Of a stretch of 61,359 bases of DNA, positions 27,370 to 35,445 are shown in pieces. The DNA comes from Streptomyces sp. TRM49041 (GTDB lineage: Bacteria; Actinomycetota; Actinomycetes; Streptomycetales; Streptomycetaceae), in contig NZ_VSRY01000100.1 in assembly GCF_008271805.1 (NCBI RefSeq), forward strand, positions 1-61,359. Reading direction: 5' to 3'. Positions within the stretch are counted from its first letter, which is position 1, and the number at the start of each line of letters is the position of its first letter. Position numbers and translations under genes: made by a program. Below the pieces are notes generated by a model, which worked only from the letters and a program-made list of their open reading frames with translations, ran no database searches and had not been told where the DNA came from.

Positions 27370-27725
27370 ACCTCCGCGGCCACCGTGGCCGCCCGTCGCT
27401 CCCCGTACCCCCGCCACAGGACGACGCCCGGCGGGCACGGTCCGCCGCCCCCGTGGCGGCCCGCGGCACCGCCGACCCGCCATCCGCCGTGGGCGCTGCC
27501 CTCGCCGATCCGCCGCGCGGTGGTGCCGGCGGTGCCGGCGGCGCCGGCGGTGCTCCTTCCGGCTCGTTGCGAGTCGGGCCCTCGCGCCGCCTTCCGGGCC
27601 GCGCCGTCGCCGGTTCGGTGTGGCCGTGCCTTCCAGCATGGGCACATGAGACCGGCGCGGCGCTCCCCGTCCAGTTCGCCACCGCCCCGCGTTCCGTCGC
27701 CGCCCCCACGAGGAGCCCCGCATGA
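27366..27725 (+). CDS. Possible 119-residue ORF bridging the dehydrogenase genes
   Basis: This frame starts with ATGA overlapping the upstream stop and ends with ATGA overlapping the next start, exactly as coupled genes do. The predicted product is Ala/Pro/Arg/Gly-rich low complexity, with GGTGCCGGC-type repeats near 27531-27552, and resembles no family I know. It may be a real but unusual linker peptide gene, or the remains of the 352-bp spacer between two dehydrogenase subunits. Confidence 0.3.
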   Translation: MNLRGHRGRPSLPVPPPQDDARRARSAAPVAARGTADPPSAVGAALADPPRGGAGGAGGAGGAPSGSLRVGPSRRLPGRAVAGSVWPCLPAWAHETGAALPVQFATAPRSVAAPTRSPA

Positions 27726-28045
27726 GCCGCGCGCCACGCGACACTCCGCTCGGCCTCGTACGAGCCGAGCCCACCGCCCCGTACACCTTCACCTTCGACG
27801 GCCGCCCCCTCCCCGCGCACCCCGGCCAGACCCTCGCCGCCGCCCTCTGGGCCGCCGGGGTCATGTCCTGGCGCACGACCCGCGACGGCGGCGCACCACG
27901 AGGCGCGTTCTGCGGCATCGGCACCTGCTACGACTGCCTCGCCACGGTCAACGGCCGCCCGAACCGACGCGCCTGCCTCATCCCCGTACGCCCCGGCGAC
28001 AGCGTCACCACCCAGGAGGGCACCGGCCATGACGGAACCCGCTGA
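27722..28045 (+). CDS. (2Fe-2S)-binding protein, small subunit of hydroxyproline dehydrogenase
   Basis: A 107-residue ferredoxin-like subunit with the HcnA-type motif GAFCGIGTCYDCLATVNG and a further Cys in RRACLIPVRPGD, sufficient for a plant-type 2Fe-2S cluster. Such small subunits pass electrons between the two flavoprotein subunits of D-hydroxyproline dehydrogenase. It overlaps the downstream flavoprotein gene by 17 bp, so coupled translation is expected. The start overlaps the preceding frame as ATGA, with GAGG upstream. Its position between the two FAD subunits supports the assignment. Confidence 0.88.
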   Translation: MSRAPRDTPLGLVRAEPTAPYTFTFDGRPLPAHPGQTLAAALWAAGVMSWRTTRDGGAPRGAFCGIGTCYDCLATVNGRPNRRACLIPVRPGDSVTTQEGTGHDGTR

Positions 28046-29669
28046 CGTAGCCGTCGTCGGCGCGGGCCCCGCCGGGCTCGCCGCCGCCGTCACGGCCGCC
28101 GACCTCGGGCTGAGCGTCACCCTGCTGGACGCCGGGGAACGCCCGGGCGGGCAGTTCTACCGCCATCCGGCACCGGGCCTGCGCGCGGCCCGCCCGCAGG
28201 CCCTGCACCACGGCTGGCGCCACTTCGCCACCCGGGCCCGCCGCCTGGACGCCCACCGCGCCACCGGCCGTGTCACATACCTGCCCGCCCACCATGTCTG
28301 GACGGTCGTACAGGAGACCGGCCACTGGCGGCTGCACGCCGTGGCCGGCCCCGACGAGACCGCCGCCACCGTCCACGCCCGCACCGTCCTCCTCGCCACC
28401 GGCGCGTACGAACGCCAGCTCCCCTTCCCCGGCTGGACACTCCCCGGCGTCGTCGGGGCGGGCGGCGCGCAGGCCATGCTCAAGTCGGGCCTCGTCCTGC
28501 CGGGCCGGCGCGTCCTCGTCGCGGGCAGCGGCCCCCTGCTGCTCGCCGTCGCCGGATCGCTCGCCGCCGCCGGGGCGCGCGTACCCGCCGTCGTGGAGGC
28601 CGCCGACTACACGGCATACGCCCGCGAACTCCCCGTCCTCCTCCGCAACCCCGCCAAACTCACCGAAGGCGCGCTCCACGGCGGCGCCCTCCTCCGCCAC
28701 CACACCCGCCTGCTCACCCGGCACGCCGTCACCGCCGCCCACGGCACGACCCGCGTCGAAGCGGTCACCGTCCAGCGCGTCGACCGCGACTGGCGGCCGG
28801 TCCCGGGCACCGCGCGCCGTATCCCGTGCGACGCGCTCGCGGTCGGCCACGGCCTGGTCCCCCAGCTGGAACTCGCCACCGCCCTCGGCTGCGCCACCCG
28901 CAGCACCCCGGACGACACACCCGCCCTCGCCCTCGACACCGACCAGGCCACCTCCGTGCCCGGTGTCTGGGCCGCGGGGGAGGCCGGTGGCGTCGGCGGC
29001 GCCGAACTCGCGCTCACGGAGGGCGAGATCGCCGCCCAGGCCATCGCCCACGCACTGCACGGCACCCCCCGCGACCCGCGCCGCACCGCCGCCCTCGACC
29101 GCCGCCGCGCCCGGCTACGGGCGTTCGCCGACGCGATGGCAGCCGCGCACCGGCCCGGGCCCGGCTGGGCCGACTGGCTGGACGACGCCACCGAGGTGTG
29201 CCGCTGTGAGGAGGTCACCGCCGACCGGATCCGGGAGGCAGTCTCCGAACTGGGCGCCCACGACGCCCGCACCGTCAAGCTGCTCACCCGCGCCGGAATG
29301 GGCTGGTGCCAGGGCCGTGTCTGCGGCCAGGCCGTGGCCCGCCTCGCCGGCGCCACCCCCGCCCCGGACCGCCGCCCCCTCTCCTGCCCCGTACCCCTGA
29401 CCCATCTGACCGACCTGCCCGCCCCGCCCCCACCGGCACCCGACCCACCGGCAGCCGATCCACCGGCAGCCGATCCACCGGCAGCCGATCCACCGGCAGC
29501 CGATCCACCGGCAGCCGATCCACCGGCAGCCGATCCACCGGCAGCCGATCCACCGGCGCCGGACCCGCCCGCGCCTGCCCCGCCCGCCTCCGACGCACCC
29601 CCCTCCGACGCACCCCCCGCCCCGCACCCACCCGTCCGCCCCGCACCCACCCGAGGAGACACCGCATGA
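28029..29669 (+). CDS. NAD(P)/FAD-dependent oxidoreductase subunit of hydroxyproline dehydrogenase, with PPAAD tail
   Basis: A 546-residue HcnB-like flavoprotein. It has an N-terminal GAGPAGLAAA, LLATGAYERQLPFPGW, a second nucleotide motif (VAGSGPLLLAVAG) and a C-terminal BFD-type 2Fe-2S site with four cysteines (CRCEEV and WCQGRVCG). The last 80 residues are abnormal: PPAAD repeated seven times, then more Pro-rich sequence. This is coded by a 15-bp tandem repeat that extends the reading frame to the next start. The final TGA overlaps the DapA-like gene start. Function with the preceding two subunits is well supported by gene order. Confidence 0.85.
   Translation: MTEPADVAVVGAGPAGLAAAVTAADLGLSVTLLDAGERPGGQFYRHPAPGLRAARPQALHHGWRHFATRARRLDAHRATGRVTYLPAHHVWTVVQETGHWRLHAVAGPDETAATVHARTVLLATGAYERQLPFPGWTLPGVVGAGGAQAMLKSGLVLPGRRVLVAGSGPLLLAVAGSLAAAGARVPAVVEAADYTAYARELPVLLRNPAKLTEGALHGGALLRHHTRLLTRHAVTAAHGTTRVEAVTVQRVDRDWRPVPGTARRIPCDALAVGHGLVPQLELATALGCATRSTPDDTPALALDTDQATSVPGVWAAGEAGGVGGAELALTEGEIAAQAIAHALHGTPRDPRRTAALDRRRARLRAFADAMAAAHRPGPGWADWLDDATEVCRCEEVTADRIREAVSELGAHDARTVKLLTRAGMGWCQGRVCGQAVARLAGATPAPDRRPLSCPVPLTHLTDLPAPPPPAPDPPAADPPAADPPAADPPAADPPAADPPAADPPAADPPAPDPPAPAPPASDAPPSDAPPAPHPPVRPAPTRGDTA
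29442..29561 (+). repeat. 15-bp coding minisatellite (PPAAD)n
   Basis: The unit GAYCCACCGGCAGCC occurs seven times in tandem from 29442, followed by a diverged eighth copy. All copies are in frame and encode Pro-Pro-Ala-Ala-Asp near the end of the dehydrogenase subunit. Copies 2-7 are identical, suggesting recent expansion by slippage or recombination. Confidence 0.9.
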
Positions 29670-30571
29670 CCGCCGCAGACACCCGACCCCGTCCCTGGCA
29701 CGGCATCATGGTCGCCACCGCGCTGCCCCTTCGCGACGATCTGTCCGTCGACTACGACGCCTACGCCGAGCACGTCGCCCGGCTCATCGCCGACGGCTGC
29801 GACGGCGTCGTGCCCAACGGCTCCCTGGGCGAGTACCAGACACTCACCGACGACGAGCGCGCCCGCGTCGTACGCGTCGCCGTCGATGCGGCGGGCGACG
29901 GTGCGCGCGTCATGCCGGGTGTAGCGGCGTACGGCAGCGCCGAGTCCCGCCGCTGGGCCGAGCAGGCCGGCGAGGCGGGCTGCGGTTCCGTCCTGCTGCT
30001 GCCGCCCAACGCGTACCGCGCCGACGAGCCGACCGTACGCGCCCACTACGCCGAGGTCGCCAAGGCCGGCGTCCCGGTCGTCGCGTACAACAACCCGTAC
30101 GACACCAAGGTCGACCTGACGCCCGAGCTGCTGGCCCGGCTGCACGCGGACGGGCACATCGTGGCCGTCAAGGAGTTCAGCGGCGACGTCCGCCGCGCCT
30201 ACGAGCTGGCCGAACTCGCCCCGGACCTCGACCTGCTCGTCGGCGCCGACGACGTGCTCGTCGAACTCGCCCTCGCCGGCGCGGTCGGCTGGATCGCGGG
30301 CTACCCCAACGCCCTGCCCGGCGCCTGCGCCGCCCTCTACCGGGCGGCCGTCGCCCAGGACCTCGACCTGGCGCTGCCGCTGTACCGGGCGCTTCACCCA
30401 CTGCTGCGCTGGGATTCGAAGACGGAGTTCGTCCAGGCCATCAAACTGTCCATGGACATCGCGGGCCGCCCGGGCGGCCCGACCCGCCCACCGCGCTCGC
30501 CCCTCACCGAGGCCCAGGCGGCCGCCGTGCGCGCCGCCACCGAGAAGGCCCTGGCCGAGGGCCTGGACTGA
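29666..30571 (+). CDS. Dihydrodipicolinate synthase family protein, probable 1-pyrroline-4-hydroxy-2-carboxylate deaminase
   Basis: A 301-residue DapA/NAL-superfamily TIM barrel. It has the phosphate/carboxylate-binding NGSLGEYQTL, the catalytic Tyr in VAYNNPYDTKVD and the Schiff-base Lys in VAVKEFSGD. In hydroxyproline catabolism this family deaminates pyrroline-4-hydroxy-2-carboxylate to alpha-ketoglutarate semialdehyde. ATG 29666 overlaps the previous stop. The gene lies between the dehydrogenase and epimerase genes, the usual company of this enzyme. The semialdehyde dehydrogenase needed next is not in the window. Confidence 0.87.
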   Translation: MTAADTRPRPWHGIMVATALPLRDDLSVDYDAYAEHVARLIADGCDGVVPNGSLGEYQTLTDDERARVVRVAVDAAGDGARVMPGVAAYGSAESRRWAEQAGEAGCGSVLLLPPNAYRADEPTVRAHYAEVAKAGVPVVAYNNPYDTKVDLTPELLARLHADGHIVAVKEFSGDVRRAYELAELAPDLDLLVGADDVLVELALAGAVGWIAGYPNALPGACAALYRAAVAQDLDLALPLYRALHPLLRWDSKTEFVQAIKLSMDIAGRPGGPTRPPRSPLTEAQAAAVRAATEKALAEGLD

Positions 30572-30594
30572 CCGACCTCCGGAGGTTCTTGCCG

Positions 30595-31596
30595 ATGCGC
30601 ACCCGACACGTCTACCACGCCGTCGACTCGCACACCGAGGGCATGCCCACCCGGGTGATCACCGGCGGTGTCGGCGTCGTCCCCGGCGCCACCATGGCCG
30701 AACGCCGCCGCCACCTCATCGGCGAACTCGACCACATCCGCACCCTGCTGATGTACGAACCGCGTGGCCACTCCGCAATGAGCGGCGCCATCCTCCAGCC
30801 CCCCACCCGCCCGGACGCCGACTTCGGCGTGCTGTACATCGAGGTGTCCGGCGCGCTGCCCATGTGCGGCCACGGCACGATCGGCGTCGCCACCGTCCTG
30901 GTGGAGACGGGCATGGTGGAGGTCACCGAGCCGGTCACCACCGTCCGCCTGGACACCCCGGCGGGCCTGGTGTCGGTGGACGTACGGGTGGAGGACGGCG
31001 CGGCGAAGGCGGTCACTCTCACCAACGTCCCGGCGTTCAGCGTGGCCCTGGACCGCAAGGTCGAGGTCCCGGGCCACGGCACGGTCACCTACGACCTCGC
31101 GTACGGCGGCAACTTCTACGCCTTCGTACCGCTGGACGCGCTGGGCCTGCCCTTCGACCGCGCCCGCAAGGACGACCTGCTGGCGGCCGGCCTCGCCGTC
31201 ATGGAGGCGGTCAACGCCACCGACCGGCCGGTCCACCCGGAGAACCCGGAGATCGGCGGCCTCAAGCACGTCTACCTGGCCGCTCCCGGCTCGGACGCCA
31301 CGCACTCCCGGCACTCGATGGCCATCCACCCGGGCTGGTTCGACCGCTCGCCGTGCGGCACCGGCACGTCCGCGCGCATGGCGCAGCTCCACGCGCGCGG
31401 TGAACTCCCGCTCCACCAGGACTTCGTCAACGAGTCCTTCGTCGGCACCCGCTTCACGGGACGGCTCGTCGGCGAGACCACGGTCGCCGGCCTCCCGGCC
31501 GTCGTGCCCAACGTCACCGGACGCGCCTGGATCACCGGCACGGCCCAGTACTTCCTGGACCCGGACGATCCCTTCCCCGCCGGTTTCCTACTCTGA
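30595..31596 (+). CDS. 4-hydroxyproline 2-epimerase (proline racemase family)
   Basis: A 333-residue protein with both catalytic cysteines of active racemases/epimerases, in MCGHGTIG and DRSPCGTGTSARM, so it is not a one-Cys dehydratase. It converts trans-4-hydroxy-L-proline to cis-4-hydroxy-D-proline, the substrate of the dehydrogenase encoded upstream. ATG 30595 has GGAGG at a proper distance; a TTG six bases earlier is less likely. The H-S-E-G-x-P sequence near the start (DSHTEGMP) is typical. The assignment to hydroxyproline rather than proline comes from the operon. Confidence 0.92.
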   Translation: MRTRHVYHAVDSHTEGMPTRVITGGVGVVPGATMAERRRHLIGELDHIRTLLMYEPRGHSAMSGAILQPPTRPDADFGVLYIEVSGALPMCGHGTIGVATVLVETGMVEVTEPVTTVRLDTPAGLVSVDVRVEDGAAKAVTLTNVPAFSVALDRKVEVPGHGTVTYDLAYGGNFYAFVPLDALGLPFDRARKDDLLAAGLAVMEAVNATDRPVHPENPEIGGLKHVYLAAPGSDATHSRHSMAIHPGWFDRSPCGTGTSARMAQLHARGELPLHQDFVNESFVGTRFTGRLVGETTVAGLPAVVPNVTGRAWITGTAQYFLDPDDPFPAGFLL

Positions 31597-31644
31597 GGTG
31601 CCCGCGAAGTCCGTGCGCAGTACCGCAGCCCCGGAGGTAGGCCC

Positions 31645-32316
31645 ATGGGTGGCCATTTGAAACAGCCCAACCTCATCACCGCGCAGGAACGCCTGCGCGA
31701 CCAGGTCGCCCACGCCCTGCGCGCCGCCCTGATCTCCGGTGAGCTCCAGCCGGGCTGGGTCTACTCGGCCCCCGCCCTGGCCGCGGACTTCGGTATCTCC
31801 GCCACCCCCGTACGGGAGGCGATGCTCGACCTGGCCCGCGAGGGCCTGGTCGAGCCGGTACGCAACAAGGGCTTCAGGGTGACCGAGGTCAGCGAGCGGG
31901 ACCTCGACCAGTACACGGAGCTGCGCGCGCTGATCGAGGTGCCGACGGTCGGCGCCATCACCGGATCGGCGAGCCGGGAGCAGTTGGAGGCGCTGCGGCC
32001 GGTCGCCGAGGAGATCGTCACCACGGCCCGCGGTCACGACCTCATCGGCTACCTGGACGCCGACCGCCGCTTCCACCTCTCGCTGCTGGCCCTGCACGGC
32101 AACGACCGCCTGGTCGAGACGGTCGGCGACCTGCGTAAACGCTCCCGCCTGTACGGCCTCACGGCCCTGGACGAACGCGGCATGCTGGTCGCCTCCGCCC
32201 AGGAGCACCATGAGCTGCTCGACCTGATGCTCGCGGGCGACGTGGCGGGGGCGGAGGCGTGCATGGCCCGCCACCTGGGCCATGTCCGCTCGCTCTGGGC
32301 GGCCGACGAGGGCTGA
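31645..32316 (+). CDS. GntR family transcriptional regulator (FCD domain)
   Basis: A 223-residue FadR-subfamily regulator with an N-terminal winged helix (ISGELQPGWVYS, ISATPVREAMLDLAREGLV) and an all-helical FCD ligand domain with metal-binding-type His residues (DADRRFHLSL, HHELLDLMLAGD). GGAGG precedes ATG 31645. It closes the hydroxyproline operon and probably controls it in response to hydroxyproline or a catabolite. Candidate operators are the palindrome at 26148-26176 and the related site at 23543. Regulation of the collagenase gene is inferred from the shared motif. Confidence 0.88.
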   Translation: MGGHLKQPNLITAQERLRDQVAHALRAALISGELQPGWVYSAPALAADFGISATPVREAMLDLAREGLVEPVRNKGFRVTEVSERDLDQYTELRALIEVPTVGAITGSASREQLEALRPVAEEIVTTARGHDLIGYLDADRRFHLSLLALHGNDRLVETVGDLRKRSRLYGLTALDERGMLVASAQEHHELLDLMLAGDVAGAEACMARHLGHVRSLWAADEG

Positions 32317-32632
32317 TCCGGTCGTCGTCGGCTCCCGGGGCGGCGCGCCGTCGAATATCTGCGGCCGCGAAGTGAGAAATTACTGTAAAGCAGCGTGAGG
32401 GTATCTTGCACAACAGGCCGCGGGGAATTGTTCGCCGTACGCGGCCGATCTCGCCGTGCTACTGTTGGTCTCAGTTGCAGTTTTGGTTCCCAAAATCCAA
32501 GTGCCCCGACGGCTGGTTCTGTCGTTGTGAGCACTTATGTATTTCCGGTCATTTTCCGGACGGGCTAATCATTGCGGCGACACGGAGCCCGCACGGTGCG
32601 GATTCCGGGTACTGCCCCGAAGGAGATTTGAC
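32317..32632 (+). promoter_or_regulatory. Long leader/promoter region of the cold-shock gene
   Basis: This 316-bp region has no convincing gene. It is AT-rich for the genome, with GTGAGAAATTACTG at 32375-32388 and a short hairpin TTTTGG-TTC-CCAAAA. AAGGAG is placed just before the csp ATG. A long structured leader is usual for bacterial cold-shock genes and may regulate stability or translation with temperature. Confidence 0.45.
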
Positions 32633-32836
32633 ATGGCATCTGGCGTCGTGAAGTGGTTCAACGCGGAAAAGGGTTTCGGCTTCATCGAGCAGGACGGTGG
32701 CGGCCCCGATGTGTTCGCCCACTACTCGAACATCGCCGCCCAGGGCTTCCGTGAGCTGCTGGAAGGCCAGAAGGTGAACTTCGACATCGCGCAGGGCCAG
32801 AAGGGCCCGACGGCCGAGAACATCGTTCCCGCCTGA
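32633..32836 (+). CDS. Cold-shock protein (CspA family)
   Basis: A 67-residue single cold-shock domain with both RNA-binding motifs, KGFGFIEQ (RNP1) and VFAHYSNI (RNP2-like), and the usual [10 protein letters not shown] start. It binds single-stranded RNA and DNA as a chaperone. A strong ribosome-binding site AAGGAG precedes ATG 32633. It is followed by a perfect 22-bp terminator stem and then a DEAD-box helicase gene, a common cold-adaptation pairing. Confidence 0.96.
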   Translation: MASGVVKWFNAEKGFGFIEQDGGGPDVFAHYSNIAAQGFRELLEGQKVNFDIAQGQKGPTAENIVPA

Positions 32837-32847
32837 CGCTGACGCGT

Positions 32848-32895
32848 GATACGAGCCGGGGCCCGCACCTTGGGGTGCGGGCCCCGGCTCGTATC
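32848..32895 (+). terminator. Terminator after the cold-shock gene
   Basis: A perfect 22-bp inverted repeat (32848-32869 with 32874-32895) and a TTGG loop lie 11 bp after the csp stop. The stem is very GC-rich; there is no long T-run, as is usual in Streptomyces. Confidence 0.92.
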
Positions 32896-33159
32896 GGTTC
32901 CGGGCGCAGGCCCGACGCCGCGGTCGTATTACCACCGTGGCGATGTCATCCGGAAGCGCCGTCTCATCGGGTGGCGGATGTCCACAGCTCCTGGCTCCGG
33001 CCTCGGTGCCCGCATCGAGCGCCCATCGCGATGACCTGCCGCTGATCCGTCGGGTTCGCTTTCGTTTTCGGTTTCCGTCTGGCTCGTTCTCGCGATTGTC
33101 CGTGCTGCTCGTTTGCTGCGGTAATTCCTTGATACGCGCCGCATCGAGGAAGGTTCCAT
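32896..33159 (+). promoter_or_regulatory. Leader region of the DEAD-box helicase gene
   Basis: This 264-bp stretch has no supported gene. It contains T-rich pyrimidine tracts (33055-33095) and CATCCGGAAGCG at 32948, a 12-mer found again at 36363. It probably holds the promoter and a long 5' leader. Confidence 0.4.
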
Positions 33160-34635
33160 ATGAACCGCACACGCGCCAACGACCGATTTTCCCGCACCCG
33201 TGTCGGCGGTGTCTCAGGCCGGGGCAGCCGTTCCCTCCCGTCGGCCCCCGGCCGCTCCAGTGGGGCGGGCCGCTCGGGTGGCCGCGGCCGCCGACGCCCG
33301 GTGGTGCAAGGTGAGTTCGCGCTGCCCGTCACCGAGACCCCCGCCCTGCCGGCCGTCGAGGCGTTCGCCGACCTCGACATGCCCGAGCAACTGCTCGCGG
33401 CACTGGGCGCCGAGGGCGTGACCGTGCCGTTCCCCATCCAGGGGGCGACACTGCCGAACAGTCTCGCGGGCCGCGACGTACTCGGCCGCGGGCGCACCGG
33501 ATCGGGCAAGACCCTCGCCTTCGGCCTGGCTCTGCTGGCCGGCACCGCAGGACAGCGTGCCGAGCCCCGCCGACCACTCGCCCTGGTCCTCGTGCCCACC
33601 CGTGAGCTGGCCCAGCAGGTCACCGACGCCCTCACCCCGTACGCCCGCGCGGTCAAGCTCCGGCTCGCCACCGTCGTCGGAGGGATGTCGATCGGCCGAC
33701 AGGCCGGTGCGCTGCGCGGCGGCGCCGAAGTCGTCGTCGCCACTCCCGGACGGCTGAAGGACCTCATCGAGCGCGGCGAATGCAGGCTGGACCAGGTCGC
33801 CATCACCGTCCTCGACGAGGCCGACCAGATGGCCGACATGGGCTTCATGCCCCAGGTCACCGCCCTCCTCGACCAAGTCGGCCCGGACGGTCAGCGGATG
33901 CTGTTCTCCGCCACCCTCGACCGCAACGTCGATCTGCTGGTCCGCCGCTACCTGAGCGATCCGGTCGTACACTCCGTCGACCCGTCGGCAGCCGCCGTCA
34001 CGACGATGGAGCACCACGTGCTGCACGTCGCCAGCACTGACAAGCACGCCACCACGACGCACATCGCCGCCCGCGACGGTCGCGTGATCATGTTCCTGGA
34101 CACCAAGCACGCGGTGGACCGGCTGACCAGGGACCTGCTCAGCAGCGGTGTACGGGCCGCCGCGCTGCACGGCGGCAAATCCCAGCCGCAGCGCACCCGC
34201 ACGCTGGCGCAGTTCAAGACCGGGCATGTCACCGTGCTCGTCGCCACGAACGTCGCCGCCCGCGGCATTCACGTCGACGACCTCGACCTCGTCGTCAACG
34301 TCGACCCGCCGACCGACCCCAAGGACTACCTGCACCGCGGCGGCCGTACCGCGCGCGCCGGCGAGTCCGGCAGTGTCGTCACCCTGGTCACGCCCAACCA
34401 GCGCCGCGACATGGTCCGCCTCCTGTCGATCGCCGGGATCCACCCGCGGACTACCCGGGTCAGGGCAGGCGAGGCCGAACTGAGCCGCATCACCGGGGCG
34501 CAGGCCCCCTCCGGTACGCCGGTCGTCATCACGGCACCGGCCACTGAACGTCCCAGGCGCAAGGCCACCCCCCGTCCCCGGCGCAGCGGCTCCTCCCGGA
34601 CAGCGCGCCGATCCCTCGGTGGCGCCCTTTCCTAG
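33160..34635 (+). CDS. DEAD-box RNA helicase (RhlE-like)
   Basis: A 491-residue ATP-dependent RNA helicase. Ordered motifs are RGRTGSGKT (I), PTRELAQQV (Ia), ATPGRL (Ib), DEAD in VLDEADQM (II), FSATLD for SAT (III), VATNVAARGIHV (V) and HRGGRTARAG (VI). An Arg/Gly/Ser-rich N-terminal extension of about 50 residues and a basic C-terminal tail are probably RNA-binding. It unwinds structured RNA, particularly at low temperature, in line with the neighbouring cold-shock gene. The ATG follows an AGGAAGG sequence. Confidence 0.95.
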   Translation: MNRTRANDRFSRTRVGGVSGRGSRSLPSAPGRSSGAGRSGGRGRRRPVVQGEFALPVTETPALPAVEAFADLDMPEQLLAALGAEGVTVPFPIQGATLPNSLAGRDVLGRGRTGSGKTLAFGLALLAGTAGQRAEPRRPLALVLVPTRELAQQVTDALTPYARAVKLRLATVVGGMSIGRQAGALRGGAEVVVATPGRLKDLIERGECRLDQVAITVLDEADQMADMGFMPQVTALLDQVGPDGQRMLFSATLDRNVDLLVRRYLSDPVVHSVDPSAAAVTTMEHHVLHVASTDKHATTTHIAARDGRVIMFLDTKHAVDRLTRDLLSSGVRAAALHGGKSQPQRTRTLAQFKTGHVTVLVATNVAARGIHVDDLDLVVNVDPPTDPKDYLHRGGRTARAGESGSVVTLVTPNQRRDMVRLLSIAGIHPRTTRVRAGEAELSRITGAQAPSGTPVVITAPATERPRRKATPRPRRSGSSRTARRSLGGALS

Positions 34636-34695
34636 ACGCGGCGGCCCGGAACCTTCGTGATCAGGACTCCGACCCATCGTTGCAGGAGGCACATT

Positions 34696-35055
34696 TTGGC
34701 ACTGGTTCAGATGCAGCCCCGCCCGGAGAACACGGGCTGCGGGAACGGGACGGTGGTCGATGCCCCGGCGTCCGCCGGACCGAAGGTCTGGGGCGATATG
34801 ACCGTAGAGGTGGCGCTGTCCGTCATGGCCGGCGCTCGCGCCGGTCACCTGCTCGTCTGCGACGCGGACGACCAGTGCACCGGACTCGTCACCCTGGCGC
34901 AGCTCGTCGCCGTACGCGACAGCTCCGCGTGCACGGACCGGGTGCGGCTTCGCGATGTCGTCGGCGGAAGCGGTCTCCCCTCTGAAACGCCGCACCCCCT
35001 GAACCCCCGCACCCCTGCGGACTCCCCTCCCCTTCTCCTCTCTCTTCCCCTGTGA
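34696..35055 (+). CDS. Small CBS-domain-like protein
   Basis: The product has 119 residues if translated from TTG 34696, which has GGAGG six bases upstream; an in-frame start at 34657 lacks such a site. Residues about 35-100 resemble a CBS-type module (VEVALSVMAGARAGHLLVCD, CTGLVTLAQLVAVRD). CBS domains often bind adenine nucleotides. The Pro/Leu-rich C-terminal tail is low complexity. The gene lies between the DEAD-box helicase and an SCO5918-like gene, with short gaps, and probably belongs to the same transcript. Its specific role is unknown. Confidence 0.7.
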   Translation: MALVQMQPRPENTGCGNGTVVDAPASAGPKVWGDMTVEVALSVMAGARAGHLLVCDADDQCTGLVTLAQLVAVRDSSACTDRVRLRDVVGGSGLPSETPHPLNPRTPADSPPLLLSLPL

Positions 35056-35061
35056 GGTCTC

Positions 35062-35370
35062 ATGCGCTGCGTCATCGCTCGCTTCCCCTTCGACCTGACC
35101 AAGAGCGGCGTCCTGGAATCGATGAAGGGCGTCAAGCCCGAGGAGGTCACCGGTGACTCCGTGATCATCGGCCGCCGCCAGTACCCCGCCAAGCAAGTGG
35201 GCGCGATCATCACCCGACAGGACCGCCGTGACTTCAGCGCCGGCGAAGTCATTCGGGCGATGAGCAAGCTCGGCTTCACCTGCCGAACTCTCGCCCAAGC
35301 CGCACCCGCGCAGGTCCTCACTCCGTTCCAGAAGGCTTCCGCGTCGCTGGGCAGTCCCCTGTCGGGCTGA
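35062..35370 (+). CDS. SCO5918 family protein (conserved, unknown function)
   Basis: A 102-residue basic protein starting MRCVIARFPFDLTKSGV, which I recognise as the small family found beside Streptomyces cold-shock/DEAD-box genes. It has IIGRRQYPAKQVGAIITRQDRRDF and a C-terminal GFTC. No catalytic motif is visible. GAGG lies 4-8 bases before ATG 35062. Its 3' end is followed by a strong terminator, so it closes the helicase-CBS transcript. A role in RNA metabolism is only a guess from context. Confidence 0.75.
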   Translation: MRCVIARFPFDLTKSGVLESMKGVKPEEVTGDSVIIGRRQYPAKQVGAIITRQDRRDFSAGEVIRAMSKLGFTCRTLAQAAPAQVLTPFQKASASLGSPLSG

Positions 35371-35401
35371 CCGACGGGCCGGGGCGAACCGGCACCAGAC
35401 C

Positions 35402-35445
35402 AGCGATGAGGGCCCGACCGGCGCACCGGTCGGGCCCTCATCGCT
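35402..35445 (+). terminator. Terminator of the helicase operon
   Basis: A perfect 20-bp inverted repeat (35402-35421 with 35426-35445) with a 4-base loop lies 31 bp after the SCO5918-like gene. Confidence 0.92.

Noticed and set aside
29442..29561. CRISPR array
   Set aside because: Units are 15 bp, directly adjacent and coding, with no spacers. No CRISPR was seen anywhere in the window.
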